Assembly: GCA_025465475.1 (NCBI GenBank)
Contig: JAODMR010000053.1
Location: 1-56,641, forward strand
Source of the DNA: Micrococcaceae bacterium
Lineage (GTDB): Bacteria; Actinomycetota; Actinomycetes; Actinomycetales; Micrococcaceae
Reading direction: 5' to 3'
Length of the DNA: 56,641 nt
Of this stretch, positions 49,866 through 56,641 are shown piece after piece (the stretch's first letter is position 1; each line of letters begins with the position of its first letter). The notes beneath the pieces were generated by a model that saw nothing but the letters and a program-made list of their open reading frames with translations, did not search any database and was not told the origin of the DNA. Both the position numbers and the translations under genes were made by a program.

Positions 49866-50419
49866 TCCGGAAACGCATCTCGCTCCGCCAGGAACTGCCG
49901 CTGCTGGTTTGGCTGGTCGTGGTCTGGGCGGCCCTGTGGCAGGACTTCAGCCCCGGCAACCTGTTGTTCGGTGCGCTGATCGCGGTAGTGGTGGCCAGGG
50001 TGTTCTACCTTCCTCCGGTGGAGCTCAGCGGACGGTTTTCCCTGCCGCAGGCCCTGCTTTTTGCCGCGATCTTCCTGTGGGACGTGCTGCTGGCCAGCTT
50101 CCAGGTCTTTGGCCGGGCCGTGTTCTCCGGCCCGCGGGTTCGAAATGCCATCGTCGCTGTGCCGCTCCGCAGCCACTCCGACCTGATGGTGACAGCCACC
50201 GGGCACGTCCTGTCCCTGGTGCCGGGGTCCCTGGTCGTGGAGGTGGACAGGTCCACCTCCACCCTTTACGTGCACGCCCTGCACGTAGCCACCCCTGCCG
50301 ACGTGCAACGGATCCGGCGGGACGTTCGCCGCACGGAGGCCTGGCTGATCCGGGTCATGGGCAGCAAAACTGAACTGGCCGCGCTGCGCGGCGAATCCGT
50401 GAAAGGAACTGAGCCATGA
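49862..50419 (+). CDS. mrpE: Mrp antiporter subunit E
   Basis: This 185-residue protein starts at GTG 49862 in a GTGA overlap with mrpD. The N-terminal two helices (LPLLVWLVVVWAALWQDFSPGNLLFGALIAVVVARVFYL) and the third (ALLFAAIFLWDVLLASFQVFGRAVF) match MrpE; the C-terminal half is a soluble domain (LSLVPGSLVVEVDRSTSTLYVHAL). It is required for assembly of the complex. It overlaps mrpF by ATGA. Confidence 0.94.
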   Translation: MIRKRISLRQELPLLVWLVVVWAALWQDFSPGNLLFGALIAVVVARVFYLPPVELSGRFSLPQALLFAAIFLWDVLLASFQVFGRAVFSGPRVRNAIVAVPLRSHSDLMVTATGHVLSLVPGSLVVEVDRSTSTLYVHALHVATPADVQRIRRDVRRTEAWLIRVMGSKTELAALRGESVKGTEP

Positions 50420-50685
50420 CCGGAGCACATGCAGTCTTGGTGGCCGTGGGCGTCATCCTGACCCTTGCCGCGGGCGGGACCATCTACCGCATCGCGGTGG
50501 GGCCGTCCCTGTTGGATCGGGTGTTGGCAGCTGACGTGCTGTTGGCCGTCCTTGGCGCTGCGCTGGCAACGGAGATGGCCGTCAACAGGCACCTGGACAA
50601 TTTGGTGCTGCTGATCGCCGTCTCGGTCATTGGCTTCATCGGTTCCGTCGCCGTGGCCCGCTTCGTCTCGGACCGGAGGGGCTGA
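50416..50685 (+). CDS. mrpF: Mrp antiporter subunit F
   Basis: This 89-residue protein has three helices. The conserved MrpF pattern is YRIAVGPSLLDRVLAADVLLAVLGAALATEMAVNRHLDNLVLLIAVSVIGFIGSVAVARFV, with the acidic residue of the second helix present. It is of normal family length. It begins at the ATG of an ATGA overlap, and mrpG starts one base after its stop. Confidence 0.94.
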   Translation: MTGAHAVLVAVGVILTLAAGGTIYRIAVGPSLLDRVLAADVLLAVLGAALATEMAVNRHLDNLVLLIAVSVIGFIGSVAVARFVSDRRG

Positions 50686-50686
50686 C

Positions 50687-51082
50687 GTGGACCCATCTCC
50701 AACGCCCCTGGATCTGCTCATCGACCTGCTGAGCATCGTGTGCATCCTGGCCGGCTGCCTGATGTCCTTGGCCGCGGCCATCGGCTTGTTGCGGTTCCCG
50801 GATCTGCTGAGCCGCATGCACGCCGCCACCAAACCTCAGGTGCTGGGACTGCTGCTCCTGCTCACCGCCGTCGGACTGCAACTGCGCAGCTGGGCGGTGG
50901 TTCCGGTCCTGCTGGTCGCATGGATCTTCCAGCTGCTCACCGTCCCGGTGGCGGCCCATATGGTTGGCCGCGCCGGGTACCGGACCCGGCACGTCCACCG
51001 GGAGCTGCTGACCGTCGACGAGCTGGACGAAGTGGTCCAGTCAGCCGCGCGCGGCGAAACCCCTGATGGACGCCCGGAGTAG
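50687..51082 (+). CDS. mrpG: Mrp antiporter subunit G
   Basis: This protein has 131 residues from GTG 50687, the last gene of the Mrp operon. The family signature is LLSIVCILAGCLMSLAAAIGLLRFPDLLSRMHAATKPQVLGLLLLLTAVGL, followed by a third helix and a hydrophilic C-terminal tail (ELLTVDELDEVVQSAARGE). It is convergent with the DUF4235 gene only 6 bp away, leaving no room for an intergenic terminator. Confidence 0.94.
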   Translation: MDPSPTPLDLLIDLLSIVCILAGCLMSLAAAIGLLRFPDLLSRMHAATKPQVLGLLLLLTAVGLQLRSWAVVPVLLVAWIFQLLTVPVAAHMVGRAGYRTRHVHRELLTVDELDEVVQSAARGETPDGRPE

Positions 51083-51088
51083 ACGCCG

Positions 51089-51349
51089 TCAGACCTCGTC
51101 GGCCGTCTTGTTGAAGTGCACAATCGCCTTCTGGGTGCCCCGGTTGGCCAAAACCTGGATGACAGCCGCCACCGAGGAGGACACCAGTGCAAAGATCAGC
51201 GCGGAGCGCATGCTGTAGCTGAGGTCCTTGCCATCCTTGGGCGGCTTCTTGCCGGTGCTCTTCTCCCAGATGATGTCCACCAGCTTGCTGGCCACAAATC
51301 CCGAACCGATGCTGGCAGCGGTGCCCAGCAGCTTGAAAAAAATGTTCAC
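51089..51349 (-). CDS. DUF4235 membrane protein
   Basis: This protein has 86 residues from GTG 51349, with AGGAGTGTGGC upstream. It carries the DUF4235 pattern typical of actinobacteria: FFKLLGTAASIGSGFVASKLVDIIWEKSTGKKPPKD, a short basic loop, then LIFALVSSSVAAVIQVLANRGTQKAIVHF. Two hydrophobic segments suggest a small membrane hairpin. Function is unknown. It is convergent with mrpG. Confidence 0.88.
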   Translation of the reverse strand: MNIFFKLLGTAASIGSGFVASKLVDIIWEKSTGKKPPKDGKDLSYSMRSALIFALVSSSVAAVIQVLANRGTQKAIVHFNKTADEV

Positions 51350-51449
51350 GCCACACTCCTGTCGTTCGGTCCTGTCGTCCAGCCCAGCCTAACCCGGCCC
51401 GAGCTGTTCCCGGTATCACCCGGTCACCTCCTGAGGGACCCCTACCCGG

Positions 51450-51457
51450 TATAGAAT
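51450..51457 (+). promoter_or_regulatory. Candidate -10 of the ykoEDC operon
   Basis: TATAGAAT at 51450-51457 lies about 70 nt before the riboswitch aptamer. No convincing -35 is seen 16-18 bp upstream. Between it and the aptamer, two similar stretches (CGAACGACCAAGATCCAC and CGAATGACCAAAACATAC) follow each other. Confidence 0.4.
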
Positions 51458-51525
51458 GAAACGGTCCCGGGCAACCGGGCGCAGATCCATCGAACGACCA
51501 AGATCCACCGAATGACCAAAACATA

Positions 51526-51634
51526 CGACAGGGGAGCGCCGCTTCCGCATCCGCAGGGGTGCTGGCGGGCGCTGAGAGTGCGGACCACCGCAGACCCTCG
51601 AACCTGATCCGGTTAGTACCGGCGAAGGGAGTCG
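51526..51634 (+). promoter_or_regulatory. TPP riboswitch (THI element) of ykoEDC
   Basis: The conserved aptamer blocks are readable in order: closing stem CGAC (51526-51529), AGGGGAGC, GCGCTGAGAGTGCGG, GACCCTCGAACCTGATCCGG, TTAGTACCGGCGAAGGGA and the closing strand GTCG (51631-51634). CTGAGA and CCTGATCNGGTTA-x-TACC are the thiamine-pyrophosphate contacts. The P3 region carries an extra GC-rich insertion. High TPP should switch the downstream transporter genes off. Confidence 0.95.
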
Positions 51635-51669
51635 AGTTCTCTTCGGCAGCGCTTCAACGTGCCGCCGCC

Positions 51670-51685
51670 CCTCCTGAAAAGGAGG
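51670..51685 (+). promoter_or_regulatory. ykoE: Hairpin that hides the ykoE Shine-Dalgarno
   Basis: CCTCCT-GAAA-AGGAGG is a perfect 6-bp stem with a GAAA tetraloop whose 3' strand is the ribosome-binding site of ykoE (ATG 51691). It lies 36 nt behind the aptamer, so the riboswitch probably acts on translation rather than by termination. Confidence 0.75.
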
Positions 51686-51690
51686 ACTCC

Positions 51691-52326
51691 ATGAGCAAGA
51701 CCACGGCCGGAACCCCCGGCCATTCCACCGCTTCCCACCGACCGGCAGGCAACAGCTGGCGGGTCGTCGACATCGTCGTTGCCTCCGTACTGGCCGTCGC
51801 CGTCGGCGTCATTTTTTGGGCCTGGTCCGCGGGCTACGCAGGCATCGCGGTCCTGACCGCGGCCTTTCCACCGCTGGGTGGACTCTACGGCGGCGGCTGG
51901 CTGATCGCCGGAGTCCTGGGCGGGCTGGTGATCCGCAAGCCCGGCGCCGCCCTGTACTGCGAACTGCTCGCCGCGATCGTCGAATCCCTGCTTGGAACGC
52001 ACTTCGGCCTGACCGTGCTCCTCTCCGGCCTTGTGCAGGGTCTGGGCGCGGAGCTTGGCTTCGCCCTCTTCCGTTACCGCCGGTTCTCGCTGGCCGTGGC
52101 GCTGATCGCGGGAGCTCTTGCCGGCGTCGGCATGGGACTGAATGACAACGTCAACTACAACGCCGTCTGGGACGGTGGTTGGAAGGCCCTCTACCTGCTC
52201 TTCGGTGCACTGTCCGGTGCAGTGATCGCCGGACTGCTGTCCTGGCTCGCGGTCCGCGGCCTGGCCAGGACCGGCGCGCTCGGCAGCCTGGCCTCGCGTC
52301 GGGCGGCCGCCGAACCGGTCCTCTAG
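51691..52326 (+). CDS. ykoE: ECF transporter substrate-binding (S) component YkoE
   Basis: This 211-residue integral membrane protein is the substrate-specific subunit of the YkoEDC transporter for thiamine or its hydroxymethylpyrimidine precursor. Six hydrophobic segments are seen; family pattern includes WRVVDIVVASVLAVAVGVIFWAWSAGY and GLVIRKPGAALYCELLAAIVESLLG, with LNDNVNYNAVWDGGW near residue 150. A Ser/Thr/His-rich N-terminus of 25 residues precedes the first helix. AAGGAGG is the ribosome-binding site and is held in a hairpin downstream of the TPP riboswitch. The two energising genes follow. Confidence 0.94.
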   Translation: MSKTTAGTPGHSTASHRPAGNSWRVVDIVVASVLAVAVGVIFWAWSAGYAGIAVLTAAFPPLGGLYGGGWLIAGVLGGLVIRKPGAALYCELLAAIVESLLGTHFGLTVLLSGLVQGLGAELGFALFRYRRFSLAVALIAGALAGVGMGLNDNVNYNAVWDGGWKALYLLFGALSGAVIAGLLSWLAVRGLARTGALGSLASRRAAAEPVL

Positions 52327-52336
52327 GACGCCGGTG

Positions 52337-53992
52337 ATGAACGACGGCGTCCGGCCGGCGTCCGTCCGGGCCCGCGGCTGGGGCTGGCGGCATGCAGACA
52401 GGCCGGTCCCCGCTGTCGCGAACCTGGACCTGGACATCGCCGCCGGCGAGCGGGTGTTGCTTGTCGGCCCCTCAGGGGCCGGCAAGTCCACACTGCTGCA
52501 CGCGCTGGCCGGTGTGCTGGGCCATGACGACGGATCCGACGAGACGGGCTCCTTACTGGTTGACGGTGCTGCGCCGGCTGCCGTCCGCGGCCGAGCCGGA
52601 TTGATGCAGCAGGACCCTGAAGCACAGGTTGTGCTTTCACGCGTGGGTGACGACGTTGCCTTCGGTGCCGAGAACCTGCAGGTTCCACCGGAGGAGATCT
52701 GGCGCCGCGTGCGGGCCTCCCTGGAAGCTGTGGGGCTCCGGCTGCCCCTGGACGCACCGACATCTGCCCTCTCCGGCGGGCAGAAGCAGCGACTGGGCCT
52801 GGCCGGGCTGCTGGCCATGCAGCCCGGCCTGCTGTTGCTCGATGAGCCAACAGCAAACCTGGACCCCGCAGGAGTGCTTGACCTCCGTAACGCCGTCGTA
52901 CGGCTGCTGGAGCGCACCGGTGCCACGCTGATCGTCGTCGAGCACCGGGTCCCGGTGTGGCTGGAAGTGGTGGACCGGATCATCGTGCTCGCTCCCGGTG
53001 CCCGCAACGTTCCCGGCGGCGTCCTCTTCGATGGTCGGCCCGAGGATGTGCTGGGCAGTGCAGGGTCCTGGCTGGCCGGAGAGGGCATCTGGGTGCCCGG
53101 CCACATTCCGGCAGTACCCGCCCGCCGGAATTCGGCTCCGGGCGGGATGCTGCTGCAAGCGACAGGGTTGGCCGTTTCCCGACAACGCCAGGCGAACCCC
53201 TCCCGCCGCTCCAGCCGCTTCCGCCGCCCGGGCCGTACTACGCCGGGTGCCACGCCGGGCACCGCGCCGGGTACTACGCCGGGCGCCACCGGGGGGCAGA
53301 CGTTTAGCCCGGCAGTCGCCGGGCTATCCTTCCCCGTGCTGTCCGGGCAGGCGCTCAGCATTACCGGCGCGAACGGGTCCGGCAAGTCCACCCTGGCCCT
53401 GACACTTGGCGGGCTTCTGCCACCGGTCGCCGGGACCGTTGCTGCCTCACCCCTGCTCGCCCGCGGAGAACGGCCCGACCCCTACCGGTGGAAAGGGCCC
53501 GCGCTGATTGAGCGCATTGGCTCCGTTTTCCAGGAGCCGGAACACCAGTTCATCACCGGCAGCGTGCTGGACGAACTGCGCTTTGGCCCAGTGAAACTGG
53601 GCCACGGTATGGACCGGGTGGAGGAGCTGCTGGAACGGCTTCACCTCACGCACCTGGCCGAGGCCAACCCGTTCACCTTGTCCGGTGGTGAAAAAAGGAG
53701 GCTTTCCGTGGCGACTGTGCTGGCGACCAGCCCGCAGGTGCTCGTGCTGGATGAGCCGACCTTCGGACAGGACGCCACTACCTGGGCGGAGCTGGCCGGG
53801 CTGCTCCGCGACCTGCTGGATGAGGGAACGGCGGTGGTTTCCGTGACGCATGACAGCCTGTTCACCGAAGTGCTCGGCGGCGCGCGGCTGGACCTGCCGG
53901 ACGACGGCGGCAACCCGCCCGCGGCTCCGGTGGCTGTGGCCGCGTCCGGGCCGGGTACCGCGACGACGGCTGGCGGTTCGCGTGAGCATTGA
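52337..53992 (+). CDS. ykoD: ECF transporter double ATPase YkoD
   Basis: This 551-residue protein holds two ABC ATPase domains in one chain. Domain 1 has Walker A VGPSGAGKSTLLHAL (about 43-57), signature LSGGQKQRLGLAG and Walker B LLLLDEPTANLD. Domain 2 has Walker A GANGSGKSTLALTLGG, Q-loop FQEPEHQF, signature LSGGEKRRLSVA and Walker B VLVLDEPTFGQD. The linker (about residues 280-320) is Arg-rich and then carries a Thr-Pro-Gly repeat (TTPGATPGTAPGTTPGATGG). The ATG at 52337 follows a GTG at 52334; AGGA lies upstream. It overlaps ykoC by 11 bp. Confidence 0.93.
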   Translation: MNDGVRPASVRARGWGWRHADRPVPAVANLDLDIAAGERVLLVGPSGAGKSTLLHALAGVLGHDDGSDETGSLLVDGAAPAAVRGRAGLMQQDPEAQVVLSRVGDDVAFGAENLQVPPEEIWRRVRASLEAVGLRLPLDAPTSALSGGQKQRLGLAGLLAMQPGLLLLDEPTANLDPAGVLDLRNAVVRLLERTGATLIVVEHRVPVWLEVVDRIIVLAPGARNVPGGVLFDGRPEDVLGSAGSWLAGEGIWVPGHIPAVPARRNSAPGGMLLQATGLAVSRQRQANPSRRSSRFRRPGRTTPGATPGTAPGTTPGATGGQTFSPAVAGLSFPVLSGQALSITGANGSGKSTLALTLGGLLPPVAGTVAASPLLARGERPDPYRWKGPALIERIGSVFQEPEHQFITGSVLDELRFGPVKLGHGMDRVEELLERLHLTHLAEANPFTLSGGEKRRLSVATVLATSPQVLVLDEPTFGQDATTWAELAGLLRDLLDEGTAVVSVTHDSLFTEVLGGARLDLPDDGGNPPAAPVAVAASGPGTATTAGGSREH

Positions 53993-54779
53993 TCTTTTGG
54001 CCCCGGCCCGCACCGCCTCCGTGCTGTCCCGGGCCAACCCGTTGTCCAAACTGGCCTCCGCACTGCTGCTCACCCTGGCCCTGCTGCTGACCGTCGACTG
54101 GGTTTCGGCCTCCGTGGCCCTGGCCTGCGAGCTGCTGCTGTTGCCGCTGGCGGGCATCGGCGGTGGCCTGTTGCTGCGTCGAGGCTGGCCGGTGCTGATT
54201 GCGGCGGTCGTGGGCGGCTACGGATCGGCGCTGTTGGCCCCCAAAACGGGAGCGGCGCTGTTGAACTGGGGACCATTTCTGTTTACGACCGGCTCCCTGG
54301 AGGCGGGCGTGGCCATCGTCCTGCGTGGTGTGGCCATCGCGCTGCCGGGTATTTTGCTGCTCGCCTGCACCGACCCGACAGACCTTGCTGATGCCCTCGC
54401 CCAAAAACTGAGGCTGCCGCACCGGTTCGTGCTCGGGGCTTTGGCGGCCATGCGCCTGGTGGGGGTGCTGGTGGAGGAGTGGCATACCCTGGGCATGGCC
54501 CGGCGGGCACGTGGTGGCGGGGCGACGACAGGCCCCTTCGCCGGACTGCGGGCATCCCTAGGACAGGGGCTGGCGCTGTTGATCCAGGCGCTCCGCCGCG
54601 CCTCGCGGCTTGCGGTGACCATGGAGGCAAAGGGGTTCGGGGCTGGTCCCCGGACCTGGGCGCGGCCATCAGCGTTTACGGCGGTCGACGTCGCAGTGCT
54701 GGCGGGAGGGCTGGCCATCACGGCGGCAACAGTGGCGTCAGCGGTTCTGCTGGGAACCTGGAACTCATCCCTCTCCTGA
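53982..54779 (+). CDS. ykoC: ECF transporter transmembrane (T) component YkoC
   Basis: This protein has 265 residues from GTG 53982, inside the end of ykoD. It is the EcfT-type coupling subunit: an N-terminal segment SVLSRANPLSKLASALLLTLALLLTVDW typical of EcfT (HRLDPRxK-like), about five helices, and two basic coupling regions that contact the ATPases, LAAMRLVGVLVEEWHTLGMARRARG and LIQALRRASRLAVTMEAKGFG. The Ala-x-x-Arg-Ala/Gly motifs are the expected shape. It completes the riboswitch-controlled operon. Confidence 0.92.
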   Translation: MSIDLLAPARTASVLSRANPLSKLASALLLTLALLLTVDWVSASVALACELLLLPLAGIGGGLLLRRGWPVLIAAVVGGYGSALLAPKTGAALLNWGPFLFTTGSLEAGVAIVLRGVAIALPGILLLACTDPTDLADALAQKLRLPHRFVLGALAAMRLVGVLVEEWHTLGMARRARGGGATTGPFAGLRASLGQGLALLIQALRRASRLAVTMEAKGFGAGPRTWARPSAFTAVDVAVLAGGLAITAATVASAVLLGTWNSSLS

Positions 54780-54911
54780 GCCGGCCGCGCCTTCCGGCCC
54801 GCTCGAGCCGAATATGTCACGGACCGGGTATCGAACGCGTGGAGACATGCGGGTTGCGACTCGCATCACGAAATGTCTGCTGTTTATGCGATTCATGATA
54901 TTTATTGGTGC

Positions 54912-56444
54912 ATGACTGATGAAACCGCTTCCTCCGTAGGAGTACTTGTCCGCGACGCCCGGGCGGAAAAGGGCTGGACGCAGGGCAGGCTCGCCGCCGA
55001 GCTCGGCACCAGCCAGAGTGCGGTTGCCCGGATGGAGCAGGGCAAGCAAAACCTGAGCCTCAAAATGATCCAGCGGATGGAGACGATCTTCGGGCGCAGC
55101 ATCGTCAACTTCGGTGCCCCGGCCAAACCCCGCGTAACTCACCTCCGGGTCAAAGGCGGCCGCCAGCTGTCCGGCAGTGTCGACGTGAACTCCAGCAAGA
55201 ACGCCGGCGTTGCGCTGCTGTGCGCCAGCCTGCTCAACCGTGGCACCACAACGTTGCGACGCCTGGCCCGGATCGAGGAAGTCAACCGCATTGTTGAAGT
55301 GCTGACCAGCATCGGCGTCGAGTGCACCTGGTTGAACGCCAACGACCTCCAAATCCGCCGCCCAGCCGTCCTGGACCTGGACGCCATGGACGTGGAGGCG
55401 GCCCGCCGTACCCGCAGCGTCATCATGCTCCTGGGTCCGCTGCTGGATGAACAGGACGTCTACCGCCTGCCCTACGCCGGAGGCTGTGACTTGGGCACCC
55501 GGACGGTGGAGCCGCACATGCAGGCCCTGCGTCAGTTCGGCCTGTCCGTTGAGGCGCACTCGGGTTTCTACGCAGTGCAGGCTCCCGCCGCCGACGCCGA
55601 CCACCGCACCTTCGTCCTGACCGAACGCGGCGACACCGTAACCGAAAACGCCGTGATGGCGGCCGCGCACCGCGAGGGCACCACGGTGATCCGCAACGCC
55701 AGTCCCAATTACATGGTCCAGGACCTCTGCTTCTACCTGCAGGGGCTCGGCGTGGAAGTGTCGGGCATCGGCAGCACCACCCTGACCATTCGGGGGCGCT
55801 CCCGGATCGACGTGAACCTGGAGTACGCGCCGTCGGAAGATCCCATCGAGGCGATGAGCCTCATCACCGCCGGCATCGTGACAGGCTCGGAAGTCACCAT
55901 CCGCCGGGTCCCCATCGAGTTCATGGAGATCGAACTCGCCGTACTGGAACAGATGGGATTCCGTTATCGGAAGTCGGACGAATACACCGCGCGCAACGGA
56001 CATACCAGGCTGGTGGACATCACCACCTTGCCTTCCCGCCTAACGGCAGCGGCTGACAAGATCCACCCCATGCCGTTCCCAGGGCTGAACATCGATAACC
56101 TGCCGTTCTTTGCCGTGATTGCGTCCTGCGCCGAGGGGTCAACCCTGATCCACGACTGGGTCTATGAGAACCGGGCCATTTACCTGACGGAACTCAACAG
56201 GCTTGGCGCCGGCGTGCGGCTGCTCGATCCGCACCGGATCGACGTCACCGGCCCCACCCGATGGCGTGCCGCGGAGATCGGTTGCCCACCGGCATTGCGG
56301 CCCGCTGCCTGCATCCTGCTGGCCATGCTGGCAGCCAAGGGAACCTCCGAGTTGCGTAACATCTACGTCATCGAGCGGGGTTATGAGGACCTGGCCGAGC
56401 GCCTCAACACCATCGGCGCGGAGATTGAGTACTTCCAGGACTGA
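54912..56444 (+). CDS. murA: MurA-family enolpyruvyl transferase fused to an XRE helix-turn-helix
   Basis: This protein has 510 residues from ATG 54912, which has no Shine-Dalgarno; TATTTA lies 7 nt upstream (leaderless type). Residues about 10-62 form an XRE/Cro DNA-binding domain (VGVLVRDARAEKGWTQGRLAAELGTSQSAVARMEQGKQNLSLKMIQRMETIFG). Residues about 76-508 are an EPSP-synthase-like enzyme of the MurA group, which adds enolpyruvate to UDP-GlcNAc for cell-wall synthesis. Lys96 (NSSKNAGVA) and the catalytic Cys192 (YAGGCDLGTRTVEPH) are present, so activity is plausible. The sequence diverges from standard MurA, so it may be a second copy with a regulatory role rather than the housekeeping enzyme. 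Confidence 0.85.
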   Translation: MTDETASSVGVLVRDARAEKGWTQGRLAAELGTSQSAVARMEQGKQNLSLKMIQRMETIFGRSIVNFGAPAKPRVTHLRVKGGRQLSGSVDVNSSKNAGVALLCASLLNRGTTTLRRLARIEEVNRIVEVLTSIGVECTWLNANDLQIRRPAVLDLDAMDVEAARRTRSVIMLLGPLLDEQDVYRLPYAGGCDLGTRTVEPHMQALRQFGLSVEAHSGFYAVQAPAADADHRTFVLTERGDTVTENAVMAAAHREGTTVIRNASPNYMVQDLCFYLQGLGVEVSGIGSTTLTIRGRSRIDVNLEYAPSEDPIEAMSLITAGIVTGSEVTIRRVPIEFMEIELAVLEQMGFRYRKSDEYTARNGHTRLVDITTLPSRLTAAADKIHPMPFPGLNIDNLPFFAVIASCAEGSTLIHDWVYENRAIYLTELNRLGAGVRLLDPHRIDVTGPTRWRAAEIGCPPALRPAACILLAMLAAKGTSELRNIYVIERGYEDLAERLNTIGAEIEYFQD

Positions 56445-56528
56445 GGCGGGAACTGCCCGGGCATCCGGAGGCCTCGGGCCCTCCGACCCTCCGGTGCCTT
56501 CCCTTGCAGCGACGCCGTGGGGAGCCCG

Positions 56529-56641
56529 CTACAGGGCCGCCAAAGCCTTGGCGAGGTCCCGTTCCAGGTCATCGGCGTCCTCAAGCCCGACTGACAGCCG
56601 CACGACGCCGTCACTGAGCCCGATCGCGGCCCGGCCGTCAG
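56529..56641 (-). CDS. Cys/Met-metabolism PLP enzyme (C-terminal fragment)
   Basis: A minus-strand frame enters from the right edge and ends at TAG 56529-56531. The 36 visible residues read DGRAAIGLSDGVVRLSVGLE then DADDLERDLAKALAAL, the typical end of cystathionine gamma-synthase / O-acylhomoserine sulfhydrylase family proteins (LSDGLVRLSVGIEDxxDLxxDLxxAL). The exact enzyme cannot be told from the tail alone. It is convergent with the MurA-like gene; the 84-bp gap has a weak GGAGG/CCTCC hairpin only. Confidence 0.75.
   Translation of the reverse strand, partial: DGRAAIGLSDGVVRLSVGLEDADDLERDLAKALAAL

Noticed and set aside
56381-56614. 77-codon minus-strand frame at the right edge
   Set aside because: It is out of frame with the recognisable PLP-enzyme C-terminus (56529-56641) and its translation is Arg/Pro-rich shadow.
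1-56641. Prophage, transposase or integrase genes
   Set aside because: No integrase, recombinase, transposase or phage structural domain was recognised in any frame, and the only tRNA gene has no adjacent direct repeat of its 3' end that I can see.

Overview
The window is GC-rich chromosomal DNA from an actinobacterium, most likely Micrococcaceae (Arthrobacter/Pseudarthrobacter type). Pointers are the dense GTG starts and 1-4 bp ATGA/GTGA gene overlaps, the frequent leaderless-type starts, a DtxR/IdeR-type iron box, a DUF4235 gene and actinobacterial protein families throughout. No prophage, plasmid, insertion sequence or CRISPR array is visible. Both terminal genes (DUF456 at the left, a Cys/Met-metabolism PLP enzyme at the right) are cut by the window edges.

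Layout. 1-5.9 kb: a thioesterase, DUF2945 protein, SQR-like flavoprotein, DUF805 protein, aldo/keto reductase, metallo-beta-lactamase-fold hydrolase and two small unknowns. 6-11.7 kb: mannitol PTS unit, tetR-mtlA-mtlD on the minus strand, divergent from a PTS enzyme I gene. 11.7-18.3 kb: membrane protein, SDR-DUF2867 protein, acyl-CoA dehydrogenase, YchJ, an Xi-class glutathione-transferase-like enzyme and a MarR regulator. 18.3-23.6 kb: five-gene siderophore uptake operon (lipoprotein, two FecCD permeases, ATPase, siderophore-interacting reductase) behind an iron box. 23.6-27.5 kb: MFS pump, SGNH hydrolase, a zinc-independent ribosomal protein operon rpmB-rpmG-rpsN and the HU gene. 27.7-35.8 kb: CopD-CtaG membrane protein overlapping an NHL-thioredoxin gene, HerA-like ATPase, AEC carrier, SRPBCC protein, panD. 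35.8-41.9 kb: LysR/MFS divergent pair, tRNA-Gly(CCC), K+(Na+)/H+ antiporter with its TrkA-C subunit, kynA and dcd. 42-43.3 kb: a DUF559 nuclease-like gene enclosed by families of inverted repeats. 43.2-51.1 kb: UMF1-type MFS and a complete Mrp antiporter operon mrpA(B)CDEFG. 51.5-54.8 kb: TPP riboswitch and ykoEDC ECF transporter. 54.9-56.4 kb: a MurA-family enzyme fused to an XRE helix-turn-helix.

How the parts work together. Three coherent transport regulons stand out: mannitol (PTS plus its dehydrogenase and regulator), iron-siderophore (box plus uptake plus reductive release) and thiamine precursor (riboswitch plus ECF transporter with an apparent Shine-Dalgarno sequestering hairpin). Cation/pH homeostasis is served twice, by the CPA2/TrkA-C pair and by Mrp.

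The features least explained by standard annotation are (i) the repeat-nuclease cassette between dcd and the UMF1 transporter: five copies of a 33-bp unit, one inverted copy, the nuclease gene, then two more inverted copies; (ii) short tandem repeats that begin at or just after stop codons at about eight places; (iii) at least eleven genes whose start codon lies 6-7 nt behind a -10-like hexamer with no Shine-Dalgarno; and (iv) the XRE-MurA fusion. All functions are inferred from sequence reading alone; no database search was run.
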